From DATENM01 sp045807765 (GTDB lineage Bacteria > Acidobacteriota > Blastocatellia > UBA7656), in NCBI GenBank assembly GCA_045807765.1, contig JBJMGU010000271.1:14912-78911 (forward strand): DNA of 64,000 nt. Reading direction: 5' to 3'. Below the pieces are notes generated by a model. It was not told the DNA's origin and did no database searches. It saw only the letters and a program-made list of their open reading frames with translations. How positions within the stretch are numbered: the stretch's first letter is position 1; every line of letters starts with the position of its first letter. Position numbers and translations under genes: made by a program. Below are positions 9,411 through 18,707 of this stretch, one piece after another.

Positions 9411-11708
9411 TCATTGCTGGAGCCTGGCGTACTCGCGCCTGGCTTCGATCAAGACGGGGATGTCCGCGTCGGCGTCTTTCCACAGCGCCAGGAAGTCTTT
9501 ATAAGCCTTGCGGCTTTTGTCTGTCTCGCCGCTGAGCGCCGCCGCGCGTGCGAGTCCGAGGTGCGCAAGGGGATATAGATAAGAAGTAGGATCCCATCCC
9601 CGGTGATCGAGGATCTTTTGGAACTCGGCTCGCGCTTCTGCCCCCGCTTTTTGTCGGAGATAGCCTTGTGCTCGAATATAATTGGGCCAGAACAACATCG
9701 CCGCTTCATAAGGGCCAACCGATTGCAGGAGTTGTATGGCGCCGGCTGTATTATCCTTGCGCAGTTCGATGGCCGCCCGAATCGTCGGCAGCCAGATGGC
9801 GTTGACCCAAGTAACTTTCGGATTCTCATTGGCGAGTTCATTGGCAAGCGATTGCGCCTGAGCGCTTTCGCCACACAACGCGAGCGCGAGCGCTTCGTAC
9901 ACCTTCGGGGTATCGTTAGGCGCTAAGGTTAGAGCCCGCGCGGCGTTTTCCCGTGCTTGACGGCAATTACCCAGGACAGCGTTTCTCGCTGCATCCTGCG
10001 CAGCCAGGTTTGCCGCAGTCTCTGCGTCACCGGGCTGGGCACGCCCAATCTCGCGATGGGAGAATTCCTGGACCTGTCGCATCTGTCCCGAAAACGCCGC
10101 CGTTAAGGCTTGCCAGGCGAACGCCCCAGAGCCATTTGACGGCTCGCTCGCCCAATCAATTTGTTGCTTCATCGCCGCCGCATCACCGTCTATGAAAGCG
10201 AGCATGTAAAGGTGGTAGTGGAATATTCTGCCATCCCCTTTCATTGTCGGTGCCTGCTCCAGAATCTCCCTGGCCTCGGCGAAACGCCCGAGATAGATGA
10301 GTTGCGCGGCGAGGTTGTCATACGGTAAAGCCCAATTGGGGAGCAGGCTAACGACTTCCCGGAACTCTTCCACGGCGTTTTCGTTTTGCCCGAGCGTGCC
10401 ATACAAAATGCCCAGCAGGTTGCGCGCCGGTGGATAACGGGGATATATCTGCTTCAGCCATCCCGCCGCTTCGATGGCGTTTTCCAATTCTCCGGAAACG
10501 TTTAAGTAGTATTGCGCCGTAATCCAAAGCTTTTCCCGCTCACTTGCTCGCTCGCGCAATTCAAACGCTTTGGTGGCGTATTCGCGAGCCGCTTTTGTCT
10601 CCCCGACGTTAAGGCACGTGACTGCCAGGACGCCGTAGCCAAGGGCGAATTGCGGGTCGAGTGCCACGGCGCTCTTGAGCAGAGGGATGGCGTCCCGCTC
10701 TTTGCCTTGCAAATGCAGGTCGCGTCCGGCAGAGAAGGCCTTGAAAGCCTCGAGTGACGAAGTCGTGACGGCCATGGGCGCATCGAACTTCTGGATCGTG
10801 CTCAGCGACTCGCCCAGCTTCTCGCGCAAACGCCTGGCCATCTTGCCCAGCACGCTCAGCACCTGCTCCTTGGTCTCGGCCTCCTCCTGTTGACGCGCCA
10901 GCACATCGCCGGTGCGCGCGTTGGTTGCCTCCAGCGCAATGACGTAGTGGCTGCCGAGATTCGAGACCGATCCCACCAGCACGGCTTTGATTCCCTGACG
11001 TTCGCAAATCTCGCGCGCGATCTCTTTCGTCACGCGCTCGTCGAGCGGGCGTCCCATGTAACGCAGCGTCTCCCGCACGCGCTCGTCCGAGAATAGATTC
11101 AAGAAGGGGGATTGCTCCAGTTGCACCGCCAGCGCCGTCTTCAGCGTGCCGTCAAGGACCGCATCGCCCGTCGTGTTGATAAAGTCCGCCAGCAGGATGG
11201 TGTCTTTATCAGTCAGTGCTGGTGCGCGGTTAAAGTAGAAGAAAAGGCCTGCCGCCGCGACGATCAACGTCGCCACCGCAATCATCGCTAACCGCTTCGT
11301 CCTTTGCCGCCTGGCCACGGCCTTCGCCTTGATGCCTTCATCCGTCGGTTGGCTCTGCGCTGGCGCTGCCGCCGCGCCGTTCTCCTCCCACGACTCCTTC
11401 ACGCTGACTTTGAAGCGATAGCCGCGCTTCGGGATGGTCTCGATGTAGGGCGGCCCTTCGCCCAGGGCCTGCCGCAGCGTGAAGATGTTGCGCGTCAGGT
11501 TGCCTTCCTCAACGAAGCTGTCGCGCCACACCAGCCGCATTAACTCGTCTTTCTCGACCACGTGTTCGCTGCGTTCGACGAGCACCAACAGCACGTCGAA
11601 GGCTTTCGGCGTCAGCCCCACGGGTTGACCATCGCGCCGCAGAACCCGCTCGCCGGCATCCAGGCAGAACGGGCCGAACTCGTACAGGTGCTTTGTTTTG
11701 ACTGCCAT
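9411..11708 (-). CDS. CadC/ToxR-type winged-helix transcription regulator with TPR sensor region
   Basis: A 765-residue membrane-bound regulator. Residues 8-103 are an OmpR/CadC-type winged helix (TPKAFDVLLVLVERSEHVV, then RNIFTLRQALGEG and IPKRGYRFKV). A single transmembrane helix lies at about 139-159. A FlgO/adenylate-cyclase-like segment follows (ILLADFINTTGDAVLDGTLK), then a long TPR array to the C-terminus. I place the start at ATG 11708, with GGAG five bases upstream; a longer frame opens at 11825 but adds 39 non-conserved residues. This architecture is abundant in Acidobacteria. The ligand and targets are unknown. It is transcribed toward the TIR/STAND pair, so a regulatory link is possible but unproven. 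Confidence 0.87.
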   Translation of the reverse strand: MAVKTKHLYEFGPFCLDAGERVLRRDGQPVGLTPKAFDVLLVLVERSEHVVEKDELMRLVWRDSFVEEGNLTRNIFTLRQALGEGPPYIETIPKRGYRFKVSVKESWEENGAAAAPAQSQPTDEGIKAKAVARRQRTKRLAMIAVATLIVAAAGLFFYFNRAPALTDKDTILLADFINTTGDAVLDGTLKTALAVQLEQSPFLNLFSDERVRETLRYMGRPLDERVTKEIAREICERQGIKAVLVGSVSNLGSHYVIALEATNARTGDVLARQQEEAETKEQVLSVLGKMARRLREKLGESLSTIQKFDAPMAVTTSSLEAFKAFSAGRDLHLQGKERDAIPLLKSAVALDPQFALGYGVLAVTCLNVGETKAAREYATKAFELRERASEREKLWITAQYYLNVSGELENAIEAAGWLKQIYPRYPPARNLLGILYGTLGQNENAVEEFREVVSLLPNWALPYDNLAAQLIYLGRFAEAREILEQAPTMKGDGRIFHYHLYMLAFIDGDAAAMKQQIDWASEPSNGSGAFAWQALTAAFSGQMRQVQEFSHREIGRAQPGDAETAANLAAQDAARNAVLGNCRQARENAARALTLAPNDTPKVYEALALALCGESAQAQSLANELANENPKVTWVNAIWLPTIRAAIELRKDNTAGAIQLLQSVGPYEAAMLFWPNYIRAQGYLRQKAGAEARAEFQKILDHRGWDPTSYLYPLAHLGLARAAALSGETDKSRKAYKDFLALWKDADADIPVLIEARREYARLQQ

Positions 11709-11892
11709 AACGGCTCCAAGAAGTCTGTAAGAACTTTCCAATGATTTTCCAAGCCGATTGAAAGGACTTCCAACCCGCGCTTCGACTACGGTCAGCCGTG
11801 AGATGAGCCGGTATCGGATGGACAAAGAGTACGGAAACTTGATGCCGCGCCCATTCTAGTCGAAAGCCTCGGTCAGCGAAAGGAGAAACCCC

Positions 11893-12561
11893 ATGCGGTG
11901 GATCACTCAGCAGGCAAGCGACATTTACGATTCTCTGAAGCAATCAAGCCCAGCGGCAAGGCGCGTCATTGCCAGCACCCTTTCTCCGGCCCTCCTCATC
12001 GCGGCGCTCACTGTCTCGGCGACGACAGCCGCATCCGCGCAACCGAACTCGGATTCGCGAGCGGTTAAGCATTCCCGCTTTGACACCGCCAGGATCAATG
12101 AGCCGGTGGTCAGAGAATTCAACAACGCCTGGCAGAGTGTCGGCTGCGGCGTTCTAAATACAGAAATCGTCGTCTTGATCTTCAAGAAAGCTGATGGCGC
12201 TTACATGGCGGCTTCGCTGGGCATGTCCAACGAGAGTAAGCAATTCAGCTTTGTCTGGAATCCGGCGACGATAGCCCTTGTGCACACCCACCCGAACACT
12301 TGTAACGAACGACCGAGCTGGCCGGACAGGGATATCGCCGATAAGTACCACGTGCCAATCCTCACGATTACTTCCAGAGGCATGTTCATGTATGACCCGG
12401 AAACGAAGAAGATCAGCAAAGTGCAGGACGGCCTCAATTGGCTCAAGCTCGACAAGTGGGCGCGGAATTCATTGGTTGCTCAGGCCGCGGCTGCCGCGCC
12501 GTCGGTCAGCATCTCCATGAACTTGCGCGCCGCGGCGCTGAAGATCTTCCCTTTGCGGTGA
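11893..12561 (+). CDS. Exported JAMM/MPN-like putative metalloprotease
   Basis: A 222-residue protein with a long basic N-terminus and hydrophobic stretch ending near residue 50 (TTAASA), consistent with a signal peptide or anchor. The central part has the JAMM Zn motif: VHTHPN gives His131 and His133, and PSWPD gives Ser142 and Asp145. The spacing fits HxH-x8-SxxD. A Glu upstream (near residue 91) could be the catalytic one. Most bacterial JAMM proteins are cytoplasmic, so an exported version is uncommon. It has a clear AAGGAG site before the ATG. Its last 82 bases overlap, antisense, the end of the LysR gene. The substrate is unknown. Confidence 0.68.
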   Translation: MRWITQQASDIYDSLKQSSPAARRVIASTLSPALLIAALTVSATTAASAQPNSDSRAVKHSRFDTARINEPVVREFNNAWQSVGCGVLNTEIVVLIFKKADGAYMAASLGMSNESKQFSFVWNPATIALVHTHPNTCNERPSWPDRDIADKYHVPILTITSRGMFMYDPETKKISKVQDGLNWLKLDKWARNSLVAQAAAAAPSVSISMNLRAAALKIFPLR

Positions 12562-13373
12562 ATGATGCCGATGGGGCGCAGGAAGGTGTCGTTAAACTCG
12601 ATGGCCCGCAATGCCCCCGAACGCAGCTCGTTTTCGACGGCGGCGCGCGGGATGATCGTCACACCGAGGCCGGCTTCGACCGAGCGCTTGATGGTCTCGA
12701 TGTTGTCGAATTCCATGACGTACTGCACCGTGGCGTCGTTGTCGCGGAGGATTTTATCTACCGCCTTGCGCGAAGACATATCGCGCTCGAAGCCGACGAA
12801 GTGCTGACCGCCAAGGTCGGCAACCGCCAGCCGCTTGCGCCGCGCCAGTTCGTGCTCCGGGCTACAGACAAAAACCAGCCGGTCGCTGCGGAAAGGGATG
12901 ATATCGATCTGCGGGCGCGGCACCGGGTAAGCAACGATGCCGAGGTCTATCGTGTGGTTAATAACATCTTCGTAGACTTTGTTGGCGCGGCTGTATTCGA
13001 TGTGGATGTTGGCGTGCGGAAACTCTTTGATGAACTGTTTGACGACTGGCGCTAGCTCGTGCAGGCCGACTGTGTAGATCGTCGCGACGCGCACCTGGCC
13101 GCTGATCGTGTCGCCCAGCCCCTTCATCTCGTCGTTGAGCGAAGTGAAGCGCTCGATGATCTCGCGGCAGCCTTGATAGAAGGTCAGGCCGGCGGGCGTC
13201 GGCACCAGTCCGCCGCCGCGACTGCGCTCGACCAGGCGCTTGTCAAAGCGGTCTTCGAAAGCGCGCACCTGCTGGCTGACCGCCGACTGCGAGATGAAAT
13301 TCTTGACCGCCGCCTTCGAGAAACTGCGCGTGTCAATCAAGTCGCAAAACACTTTGAGCGATTCGATATGCAT
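12480..13373 (-). CDS. LysR family transcriptional regulator
   Basis: A 297-residue LysR-type regulator. The N-terminal winged helix spans residues 1-60 (MHIESLKVFCDLIDTRSFSK, then QSAVSQQVRAFED). The effector-binding domain covers about 90-290, with typical segments such as SGQVRVATIYTVGLHEL and VEAGLGVTIIPRAAVE. The sequence resembles the CysB/CbbR-like branch. LysR proteins usually control a divergent neighbour; here the upstream divergent gene is the MFS transporter at 13540, so that is the likely target. The 3' end overlaps the JAMM-like gene by 82 bp in opposite orientation. Confidence 0.92.
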   Translation of the reverse strand: MHIESLKVFCDLIDTRSFSKAAVKNFISQSAVSQQVRAFEDRFDKRLVERSRGGGLVPTPAGLTFYQGCREIIERFTSLNDEMKGLGDTISGQVRVATIYTVGLHELAPVVKQFIKEFPHANIHIEYSRANKVYEDVINHTIDLGIVAYPVPRPQIDIIPFRSDRLVFVCSPEHELARRKRLAVADLGGQHFVGFERDMSSRKAVDKILRDNDATVQYVMEFDNIETIKRSVEAGLGVTIIPRAAVENELRSGALRAIEFNDTFLRPIGIIHRKGKIFSAAARKFMEMLTDGAAAAA

Positions 13374-13435
13374 AACGTCACCTTATGAGGGCCATGCCTA
13401 CCTTTCATTCATACTTATAACATATTTTTTTATGG

Positions 13436-13508
13436 AACCACAGATGAACACCGATGGAAGGATCAGCGTGAAACTCTCCGCCTTCTCCATCGGTGTTCAT
13501 CTGTGGTT
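13436..13508. repeat. Perfect 23-bp inverted repeat (REP-like)
   Basis: Bases 13436-13458 are exactly complementary to 13486-13508, with a 27-base loop. The arm contains ACAGATGAACACCGATGG. It fills the space between the divergent LysR and MFS genes, so it could form a hairpin in both transcripts. Near-identical wording (CACAGATGAACAC..) is, from memory, a recurrent intergenic sequence in many bacteria. Confidence 0.85.
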
Positions 13509-13539
13509 GCTTCTTCTCTGGCTTTGCTAGAATGCATAA

Positions 13540-14874
13540 ATGCAAGAGAGCAGGCCGGGCCGAAAGGTTGGATACGTCGAGCTGTTGCGCGGCAATCGCC
13601 ACTTTCGGCGGCTGACGATTGGCCGGCTGATCTCGCAGACCGGCGACTGGTTCAACAGCGTCGCCCTCTTTACCCTGCTCTTGAACCTCACGGGATCGGG
13701 CGAAGCCATCGGCCTCGTCCTTATCATCAAGCTGCTGCCGCAATTTCTGGTCGGGCCGCTGGCCGGCGTCGTCGCCGACCGCTTCAACCGCAAAGCCATC
13801 ATGATCTGGGCCGACTTGCTGCGCGGGGTGCTGGTCTTCGGCTTTCTCTTCGTCAATCGCCCCGAACAGGTGTGGATCGTTTATCTGCTCGCGGGGCTCG
13901 AAATCATCCTCTCATCTTTTTTTGAGCCTGCCGAATCTGCCGCCGTGCCGACGATTGTCAAGCGCGAAGAGTTGATCGCCGCTAATGCCCTGAGCGGCGC
14001 AACCTGGTCACTGACGCTGGCCTTCGGCGCAGCACTGGGCGGCGCGGTGACCGACCTCTTCGGCAGAAATACCGCTTTCGTCATTGACGCTATTTCGTTC
14101 TTCATCTCTGCCGCCTTCATCTGGGCGACGCACATTCCGCCGCTGCCGAAACGCGAGCGTGACAGCGCCCAGCGCATGTCGTGGCTTGAGCTGACCGGCA
14201 TCGCCGACATGATCGAAGGCGCGCGGTATTTGAAGACTAACCCGCACGTCATCGCTCTGCTGCTGGTCAAGAGCGGCTGGGGGCTGGGCGGCGGCGTGCT
14301 GTTGTTGCTGGCCATCTTTGGCCGCGAGATATTTCCGATGGGACATGACGGCAGCGCGTCGATTGGCTTGCTCTATGCGGCGCGCGGCACGGGAGCGCTG
14401 CTCGGGCCGATGATCGCCACATGGATCACCGACGATTCGCCGCGCCCAATGCGCCGCACGATCAGCATCGCCTTTTTTGTCTCGGCCATCTTCTACCTGT
14501 TATTCTCGGGCTCGCCGTCGCTCGTGCTGGCGCTGCTGTTCGTCATCGGCGCGCACGCGGGCGGCAGCACCCAGTGGGTCTTTTCGACGACGCTGTTACA
14601 ACTGGCGGTGCCGAATCGTTTCCTCGGTCGCGTCTTCGCGCTAGAGATGGGCTTTCTGACGCTGGCGATGTCGCTGTCAACTTACGTGACCGGCTGGGGC
14701 ATAGACCACGCCGGCCTGAGCGCCCGACAGATGGCCGCCTGGCTTGGCGCGGCTTTCCTGATACCGGGGCTGGCGTGGCTGGCCTTGCAACGCCAGCTTG
14801 ATCGCTGGGAACAGAACGAGCGCGGCGCGCTTCTACCCACCACAACCATCGCCGATCAAGAGAGCGCACCCTGA
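13540..14874 (+). CDS. MFS transporter (EntS-like, MFS_3 family)
   Basis: A 444-residue integral membrane protein with about 12 hydrophobic segments. Hallmarks of the MFS_3/enterobactin-exporter-like group are QTGDWFNSVALFTLLLNLT near the N-terminus and GPLAGVVADRFNRKAIM, the loop 2-3 MFS signature with its Asp and Arg. A second related loop occurs in the C-terminal half, around GRVFALEMGF. These proteins usually export small hydrophobic compounds or siderophores; the substrate cannot be told here. It is divergent from the LysR gene and separated from it by the 13436-13508 hairpin. Confidence 0.9.
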   Translation: MQESRPGRKVGYVELLRGNRHFRRLTIGRLISQTGDWFNSVALFTLLLNLTGSGEAIGLVLIIKLLPQFLVGPLAGVVADRFNRKAIMIWADLLRGVLVFGFLFVNRPEQVWIVYLLAGLEIILSSFFEPAESAAVPTIVKREELIAANALSGATWSLTLAFGAALGGAVTDLFGRNTAFVIDAISFFISAAFIWATHIPPLPKRERDSAQRMSWLELTGIADMIEGARYLKTNPHVIALLLVKSGWGLGGGVLLLLAIFGREIFPMGHDGSASIGLLYAARGTGALLGPMIATWITDDSPRPMRRTISIAFFVSAIFYLLFSGSPSLVLALLFVIGAHAGGSTQWVFSTTLLQLAVPNRFLGRVFALEMGFLTLAMSLSTYVTGWGIDHAGLSARQMAAWLGAAFLIPGLAWLALQRQLDRWEQNERGALLPTTTIADQESAP

Positions 14875-15040
14875 ATGGGGAAGCCAGCCACAGGCCATGC
14901 AAGAAGCCGTGGCGTCGGCATTCAATCCATGCAGTCAACAGAGTAAACGGCTGCCGGCTCCGGCATGGATAACAGACCGGAGAGAGAAGAAACAACCAGC
15001 GATATTCAGCTATCGGCCCGTGCAGTTCAGGAGAGAGTCA

Positions 15041-17245
15041 ATGAGATTCAGGTTACTTGCTGTGCTTGGGTTCGTTCTTTTTATGGGCGGTGCCGCCTTC
15101 GGCCAGGGGGTCATCATCCCCGACGAATGCCACCGCTGCCCGCCGCTGCCCCACCCGCTGCCGCAACCGCTGCCACGCGTCCTCAACGTCAAATCGGTAA
15201 AGATCACTACAAAGATCGATTCGCAGGTAGCGACGACGAAAGTCGAACAGGTCTTCGAGAACCCGTCGCCTTACCGGCTCGAAGGCGCTTACTTCTTTCC
15301 CATCCCCGAGAGCGCTTCGATCTCGGATTTCGCCATCTATGACGGCGACAAGCGCATGGCCGCAGAGATCGTTGAAAAAGCGCGCGCACGGCAAATCTAT
15401 AACGAGATTGTCCGCCGGCAGATCGATCCCGGCCTGCTCGAATACGTCGGCAAAGACCTCTTTCAAGCGAGCGTCTTCCCCATCGAGCCGCGCTCGACCA
15501 AGAAGATCGAGCTGACCTATTCGCAGGTGCTCAAGAGCGAAGGCGGCACCGTCAGCTACCGTTATGATCTGGGCTCAGGCCGCCGCATTCAGCCATCGCC
15601 CATCAAAGAGATTGCCGCCTCGGTCGAGATCAACTCGCCGATCGATCTGAAAAACATCTTCTCGCCGTCGCACAAAATCTCCATCACTCGCGACGGCGAG
15701 CGACGAGCGCGTTTGAGCTTTGAAGGCGTCGGCGCTGACACGCAAAAAGATTTCCTGCTCTATTACTCGCTATCGGAAAAAGATTTCGGGCTGTCGCTGT
15801 TGACCAACCGCGAGCCGGGCAAAGACGGTTACTTTTTAATGCTGGTTTCGCCGAAGTCGAACATTGCCGATCAGGAGCGCCTGGCGAAAGACATCGTCTT
15901 CGTGCTCGACACCTCGGGCTCGATGAGCGGCGAGAAGATAGACAAGGCGAAGGCGGCTTTAAAGTTCGGCGTCGAATCCTTAGGCGAGCGCGACCGTTTC
16001 AACGTCATCTCGTTTTCCGGCGAAGAACATCTGATGAAAGCCGGCTTGATCCAGGCCGACCGCGCTGGCAAGCAGGCGGGCGTGAAATTCATCGATAACC
16101 TGCGCGCCGAAGGTGGCACCAACATCAACGACGCGCTGATCGCCGCGCTCAAACAGTTTCAATCCGCCGAGCGTCCGGCAATGGTGGTCTTTCTTACAGA
16201 CGGCCTGCCGACGGTCGGCCCCACAGACGTCAAAGACATCGTCCGTAATGCCGCCGGCGCCAACCGCGCCAATGTGCGGCTGTTCACCTTCGGCGTCGGC
16301 TATGACGTGAACACCAACCTGCTCGACAAGCTGGCGGCGGACAATCGCGGCGTCAGCGATTACATCGAGCCGCAGGAAGACCTCGAAATCAAAGTCTCGA
16401 ACTTCTTCGCGCGCGTCAACTACCCGGTGTTGTCGGATCTGAAGCTCGACTTCGGCGGCGTCGAAGCCGAGCTGCTCTACCCGCGCACGCTCGGCGATCT
16501 GTTCAAGAACTCGCAACTGGTGATCGTCGGGCGCTATAAGAACAATGTGAGCGCCGCCACCATCCGCCTGACCGGCAAGGTCGGCAACCGCGAAGAGACG
16601 TTTACTTTCGCGGGTCAGCAGTTTCCCGCCGAGCGCAGCGACAACGCTTTTCTCGGGCGGCTGTGGGCGACGCGGCGTGTCGGCTACCTGCTCGAACAGA
16701 TTCGCCTGAACGGCGAGAACACGGAAGTCAAAGACGAGATCATTCAGCTCGGCACGCGCTATGGCATCGTCACGCCGTACACATCTTTCCTGGTGACTGA
16801 AGACATGAAAGACATCGGCAGGATCAGGCGTCCTGGCGAGCCGCTGCCGCCGCCGTCAGCCCGGCGCGCGCTTGACGCCATGACCAAGGCTGCGCCCGCC
16901 AGCGATTCCGGCTTTGAGGGCACGGGGGCGCGACAATCGAGCGGCGAATCGGCAGTCGTCTACAGTCAGGCCGAAAAGAAGATGAAGGAATCGGACAAAG
17001 TAGACAGCCCCGATTCGTACCTGATGAGTGTTCGCACCGTCGCTGACAAGACCTTCAAGCTCAAAGGCGACGAGTGGGTGGACACCGAGTTCAAAGACAC
17101 AGGGGCGCTGCCGCAGGTCAACCTGCAATTCGGCAGCGACGAATTCTTCAACCTGATTGCCAAAGAGCCGAAGCTCGCCGAGTACTTTGCGCTCGGCAAG
17201 AAGGTCACGGTCGTCTACAAAGGCAAGGTCTATCGCGTGACATAG
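15041..17245 (+). CDS. Exported VIT and von Willebrand factor A domain protein
   Basis: A 734-residue protein. I chose ATG 15041 because it has AGGAGAG upstream and gives a clean signal peptide (MRFRLLAVLGFVLFMGGAAF); an open frame continues upstream but is not protein-like. A VIT domain spans about residues 45-170 (KVEQVFENPSPYRLEGAYFF). A VWA domain follows at about 284-450, with the MIDAS motif DTSGSMS at Asp290/Ser292/Ser294. The C-terminus carries the segment expected in marine-proteobacterial-sortase-like or inter-alpha-trypsin-inhibitor heavy-chain-like proteins. It is probably periplasmic or surface-exposed, with metal-dependent protein binding. The physiological partner is unknown. 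Confidence 0.9.
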   Translation: MRFRLLAVLGFVLFMGGAAFGQGVIIPDECHRCPPLPHPLPQPLPRVLNVKSVKITTKIDSQVATTKVEQVFENPSPYRLEGAYFFPIPESASISDFAIYDGDKRMAAEIVEKARARQIYNEIVRRQIDPGLLEYVGKDLFQASVFPIEPRSTKKIELTYSQVLKSEGGTVSYRYDLGSGRRIQPSPIKEIAASVEINSPIDLKNIFSPSHKISITRDGERRARLSFEGVGADTQKDFLLYYSLSEKDFGLSLLTNREPGKDGYFLMLVSPKSNIADQERLAKDIVFVLDTSGSMSGEKIDKAKAALKFGVESLGERDRFNVISFSGEEHLMKAGLIQADRAGKQAGVKFIDNLRAEGGTNINDALIAALKQFQSAERPAMVVFLTDGLPTVGPTDVKDIVRNAAGANRANVRLFTFGVGYDVNTNLLDKLAADNRGVSDYIEPQEDLEIKVSNFFARVNYPVLSDLKLDFGGVEAELLYPRTLGDLFKNSQLVIVGRYKNNVSAATIRLTGKVGNREETFTFAGQQFPAERSDNAFLGRLWATRRVGYLLEQIRLNGENTEVKDEIIQLGTRYGIVTPYTSFLVTEDMKDIGRIRRPGEPLPPPSARRALDAMTKAAPASDSGFEGTGARQSSGESAVVYSQAEKKMKESDKVDSPDSYLMSVRTVADKTFKLKGDEWVDTEFKDTGALPQVNLQFGSDEFFNLIAKEPKLAEYFALGKKVTVVYKGKVYRVT

Positions 17246-17259
17246 ATCGCCGGCACAGG

Positions 17260-17357
17260 AAATGATGAATGATGAATGATGAACGATGAATTAGGGAGAC
17301 CAGTCCCATTGCGGTGGGCGCAAGCTCCGGCAGTTCATCATTCATCATTCATCATTT
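17260..17357. repeat. Perfect 24-bp inverted repeat built from ATGATGA units
   Basis: Bases 17260-17283 pair exactly with 17334-17357 across a 50-base spacer. The arm is a run of ATGATGA-type triplet-like repeats. It lies between the VIT/VWA gene and purD and could end the first transcript. The same ATGATGAA wording returns near 24661-24757. Confidence 0.85.
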
Positions 17358-17410
17358 GCCTTGATGTGGCTTTGTTTTTTCGTAGCGGCGCGAAGTACAA
17401 TCGCGATGCT

Positions 17411-18679
17411 ATGAACATACTGGTCATCGGCTCTGGCGGGCGCGAGCATGCGCTCTGCTGGAAGCTCAAACAATCGCCGCGCACCACAGCGCTCTTCTGC
17501 GCGCCCGGCAACGCCGGCATCGCCAGGATCGCCGACTGCTTGCCCGCCGATGTGAAGGATGCGGGCAGCCTCGCCAACCTCGCCGAAGCCATCAAAGCCG
17601 ACCTCACCATCATTGGCCCTGAAGCGCCGCTGGTCGCTGGCATCAGTGAAGCCTTTCAGGCGCGCGGCCTCAGACTGGTCGGCCCATCTGCCGACGCAGC
17701 ACGGCTCGAAGGCAGCAAGATTTTCGCCAAGCAGTTCATGGCACGTCACCAGATTCCCACGGCGCAATTTACTGCCTGTCATTCGCCCGAATCGGCGCGC
17801 GCCGCGCGTGAGCTTGAATTTCGCTTCCCCGTCGTCATCAAAGCCGACGGATTGGCCGCCGGCAAGGGCGTGCGAATCGCTCAAAATGAAAGCGAGTTCG
17901 ACGCCGCGATTCAAGACTTGATGGTTGACCGCATCTTCGGCGACGCCGGGACGCGCATCGTCCTCGAAGAATGTCTTGTCGGGCGCGAAGCCTCTGTGAT
18001 GATCTTTACAGACGGGCTGGATTACAAAGTGATCGCCCCGGCGCAGGACTACAAGCGCGTCAATGATCATGACGAAGGGCCGAACACCGGCGGCATGGGG
18101 GCGTTTTCGATGCCGGGGCTGATTGACGAAGCGACGATGGCTCGCATCCGTGCTGAAGTGATCGAGCCGGCGCTCGCCGGATTGCGCGCTGAAGGTTATC
18201 CGTTCAAGGGCTTCCTCTACGCCGGTCTGATGTTGACCGCTGACGGCCCGAAGGTCATCGAGTTCAACGCACGCCTGGGCGACCCGGAGACTCAGCCCAT
18301 CCTGATGCGCCTCGATAGCGATCTGGTTGACATCTGCGAAGCCATTGTCGACAGGCGTATCGGCGCAACCGAAGTGCGCTGGAGCGATGATGCGACGGTG
18401 TGTGTCGTCGCGGCGTCGGGCGGTTATCCCGGCGATTTTGAGAAGGGCAAGGCCATAAGCGGGCTTGATGAAGCGGGCGCGGTCGAGGGCGTCGTCGTCT
18501 TTCATGCCGGCACGGCGCGCGATACAGGCGGCGGCCTCGTGACCTCAGGCGGGCGCGTGCTGGGCGTCACGGCGTGGGCGGCGTCGCTCGAATCGGCGCG
18601 GGCGCGGGCTTACGAAGCAATAGGCAAGATTCACTTCGAGCGAATGCACTATCGCAAAGACATTGCCGCGCAAGGATGA
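17411..18679 (+). CDS. purD: Phosphoribosylamine-glycine ligase (GAR synthetase)
   Basis: A 422-residue ATP-grasp enzyme that joins glycine to 5-phosphoribosylamine in de novo purine synthesis. The start at ATG 17411 gives the canonical MNILVIGSGGREHALCWKL. ATP-grasp features follow: PVVIKADGLAAGKGVRIAQ (phosphate-binding loop), GPNTGGMGAFSMPG and EFNARLGDPETQP (Mg-binding). The length is standard. An open frame upstream to 17276 runs through the inverted repeat and is not part of the protein. Its stop lies 28 bp before the next gene's start, so that gene may be co-transcribed. Confidence 0.97.
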   Translation: MNILVIGSGGREHALCWKLKQSPRTTALFCAPGNAGIARIADCLPADVKDAGSLANLAEAIKADLTIIGPEAPLVAGISEAFQARGLRLVGPSADAARLEGSKIFAKQFMARHQIPTAQFTACHSPESARAARELEFRFPVVIKADGLAAGKGVRIAQNESEFDAAIQDLMVDRIFGDAGTRIVLEECLVGREASVMIFTDGLDYKVIAPAQDYKRVNDHDEGPNTGGMGAFSMPGLIDEATMARIRAEVIEPALAGLRAEGYPFKGFLYAGLMLTADGPKVIEFNARLGDPETQPILMRLDSDLVDICEAIVDRRIGATEVRWSDDATVCVVAASGGYPGDFEKGKAISGLDEAGAVEGVVVFHAGTARDTGGGLVTSGGRVLGVTAWAASLESARARAYEAIGKIHFERMHYRKDIAAQG

Positions 18680-18707
18680 GCTATCCGAACCATCGCGAGC
18701 GGATCAT

